64,000 nt of DNA from Promerops cafer (lineage: Eukaryota > Chordata > Aves > Passeriformes > Nectariniidae). Position numbers and translations under genes: made by a program. The notes under the pieces were generated by a model. The model searched no databases. It was not told the DNA's origin and was given only the letters and a program-made list of their open reading frames with translations. Each line of letters starts with the position of its first letter. The stretch's first letter is position 1. The stretch spans positions 620,001 through 684,000 of the forward strand of contig VZSE01005952.1 of assembly GCA_013398275.1 (NCBI GenBank), in the 5' to 3' direction. Positions 61,771-64,000 of this stretch are shown in pieces.

Positions 61771-64000
61771 CTTGCCTAGAACAGGGTAGTACCAAAACTT
61801 TACTGTATGTTTAAAATTCTTCTTGTTGTAGGATGTTGTTAATAAGTATTTAACTCTGCAATGTGACGTAAGATACAAAATCCAGAAAAAGAATACAGCC
61901 AGAATTTTTTACTTTGCTATAGACAGCCACAGAACATATGCAAGACAGTTCCAGATAGATCAAAAGAAAGCAGAAATAAAGCCTTACCATAGCTTCTGGA
62001 AGCTTTATAGCTCTCTGACCAAAGGAAACATCCAAACTGAAAAACTTTGTAAAAAGACTTTAGCACATGCTTGCCACAATCAGCTCTTAAAGCTGGAATG
62101 AAAACACCAGTTTAGCAAGATACTGAATGGATAGAGGATAAAAGAAAAAATGGGTGGTAGGATGAGATATAAAGCAGATGAGAAATCACATTCAGGTGAA
62201 TCCAGTTTAGGCTGACCATCAACCCCTGATTCAGCTCTAACCACTGCACCTCATCTCACTTGAGAAGTCCTTACTGCATTAATTTCATTTCACATTTTCC
62301 ATCCAAGATACTCAGAGCCAATAGGAAAATACACTGTAGGTAGTATCTAACTGTCCATAAGCCCCAGTGGCCAGTACAATAACTTTTATAGAGATGCCTT
62401 ATCTTGGAAGGATGATCCTCTAAAGAACTGATGGGCTTTGAATGCAGCTTGAAAGTTTGTAAGGACAGCTCCTGCACAGCTGGGTGAGCTGACAGGTGTG
62501 TTGAGGAAGTTGAAAAGTTTTGTAAAGTAGTTAAGTAACTGCAGCCAGGTGGAACTTGTCATTAGCAGAGCAAAGTTACCATACTGACAGCCACGTCTCA
62601 CCTGTTTATTCCAAAGAGTGTGGCTTTTGCTGATGGATTACATTTACTAAAGATTTGAAATCATTCTTACAACAGTGAAAACAATTGTTCCCAGGTGCAT
62701 GGTTTATATGCCTCCCCTTTTCCATCACATCTCTTGCCTCAAGGGTCCTCATGCAGTAGGCCCAGGCTCTATTCACAGACTTTCACAGCAGCTCTGTATT
62801 TATAGACACAAAAGGAATTTGAACTCTGCTTCCTTGCACACTGAAGCTTGCATCCCAGCGGCTGCTGTCAGACAGTCAGGTATTGTCACCCTGTGCAAGG
62901 CAAGCAGAGAACACTTAGCAGAAACTGATGAGGTTGTCATTGACTCCCCCACTAACCAGAGGGTTTTGAGCCCTGCAAAACTTACCTTCCAGTGAGGAGA
63001 CAACACAAGACATCCTTCATTCCCTCCTCAGAGCTGCTAGGATGTAGTCACCCTTTTTACCCGTAGGGCTTTCTAACAATCAGGCTGCAATATTTTTCAA
63101 GCATGAGTAACTCTGGTAGTATCTATTGTTTCTTGAACAGATTTTTTTCACTAAGAAGCACCTACTGAGATACTTAAGTGAGATTTCTATGGCTTGTTTT
63201 TGCCAAGATTTAAGTTAGGAACCATTAACACAAATGTAATACATCATAACTGAGCCATCTGAGACCTCTTGGCTGCAACTGCTCTGAGAGAAGCCCTGCA
63301 GACCATCATATATGGTATTTCTTAGATATATGGTAGCTAAATTTAAAAATGCAAGACTTTTCAATATTGTTTACACTTTTTAAGCTTGAATTCCTCACAG
63401 GAGCAGAGATAACAAAAAAAATCAACATCTACAAACATCTTCTGTACCAGTTAAGGAGGGGTAGGTTAGCCTTGAAAAGGTAACATCATTCCACAGGTGG
63501 GGGTATGCATTTTCTTCTATAGGAAATATAATCTGAAATCTCTGTGCCTTAACTTCTTCCTTCCTCGCTTTCAGTTGGTGAGAATACATCTATATGAAAT
63601 TAGTTCCAAAGATTGTTGTAACAAATACCTGCTGAGCACATAGTAGTGGTAGAATTTATATTTCTTGAACATGAAAAAGAGGATTAAGTTATGGAGAACT
63701 AAAAACTACTTCACATCTTGCACTTGTATGCTACTAAGCAGAGAACCAGAATGTTTTCTTTATTTGATGAAAATTGAGCAGGATGGTTTAACCACAGCAC
63801 ATTAAGTGATTAACACATACACTACCTTTTTAACTCTAAGTAATTACTGTTTACCACAAAGCAAGTATGCAGGGAAGCTAGGACTCCATGAGATACTTAC
63901 ACATGTATTTTTATTTAAAGATGTGTATTTACACTGATTTTCAAGTACTTATGGTTATCTTCTTCAAGAAATTAGAGAAGCACTCGAGTTTCTGTTAGTG
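61771..64000. other. AT-rich unique sequence, no gene seen
   Basis: The right end of the window shows no recognisable gene, RNA gene, transposon or tandem array. Frames at 62271-62477 minus, 62386-62601 minus and 62675-62995 plus overlap one another and match no protein family I recognise. Confidence 0.45.

Overview
This window looks like non-coding nuclear DNA from a vertebrate, most likely a bird. The main evidence is two truncated CR1 LINE 3' ends (about 36094-36200 and 48252-48590, both minus strand) that end in the avian-type ATTCTATGATTCT-like terminus. The repeat load is otherwise very light, the sequence is AT-rich with short GC-rich patches, and no reading frame is long enough to suggest a prokaryote or virus. 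A passerine is my best guess from the general texture, but nothing here proves it. Turtles and crocodilians also carry CR1.

I can support no protein-coding gene, tRNA, rRNA or other known RNA gene. The longest open frame (7845-8309, 154 codons) has no recognisable domain and a composition expected by chance. The window is best read as a gene desert or the inside of one or more very large introns. Small internal exons, especially of long non-coding RNAs, cannot be excluded.

Layout: 1-391 is a GC-rich patch. 392-11.7 kb is AT-rich unique DNA with A-rich tracts, a 21-bp tandem duplication (8790-8831) and a good-looking splice acceptor at 7767. 11.7-12.3 kb holds a homeodomain/POU-like motif and resembles a conserved non-coding element. 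12.3-36 kb is nearly featureless apart from a (TA)8 tract, CpG-bearing patches near 13.0 and 17.3 kb, and small duplications. 36-39 kb has a CR1 fragment followed by a long stretch that reads like an enhancer. 40.1-40.7 kb holds a perfect 295-bp tandem duplication with one N at its junction, almost certainly an assembly artefact. 41.5-42.1 kb is GC- and CpG-rich. 43-49 kb has homopolymer tracts and the second CR1. 49.8-60.3 kb holds several candidate regulatory blocks, the strongest at about 59850-60320, and a palindrome/direct-repeat structure at 50818-50859 that looks like a template-switch mutation. The rest to 64 kb is AT-rich, with a 24-nt near-palindrome and small duplications.

No genes can be shown to work together here. 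If the window has a function, it is most likely cis-regulatory: several blocks with TAATTA-type homeodomain cores and TAATCC, SOX or T-box-like words. These rest on motif content only. No new biological system is evident.
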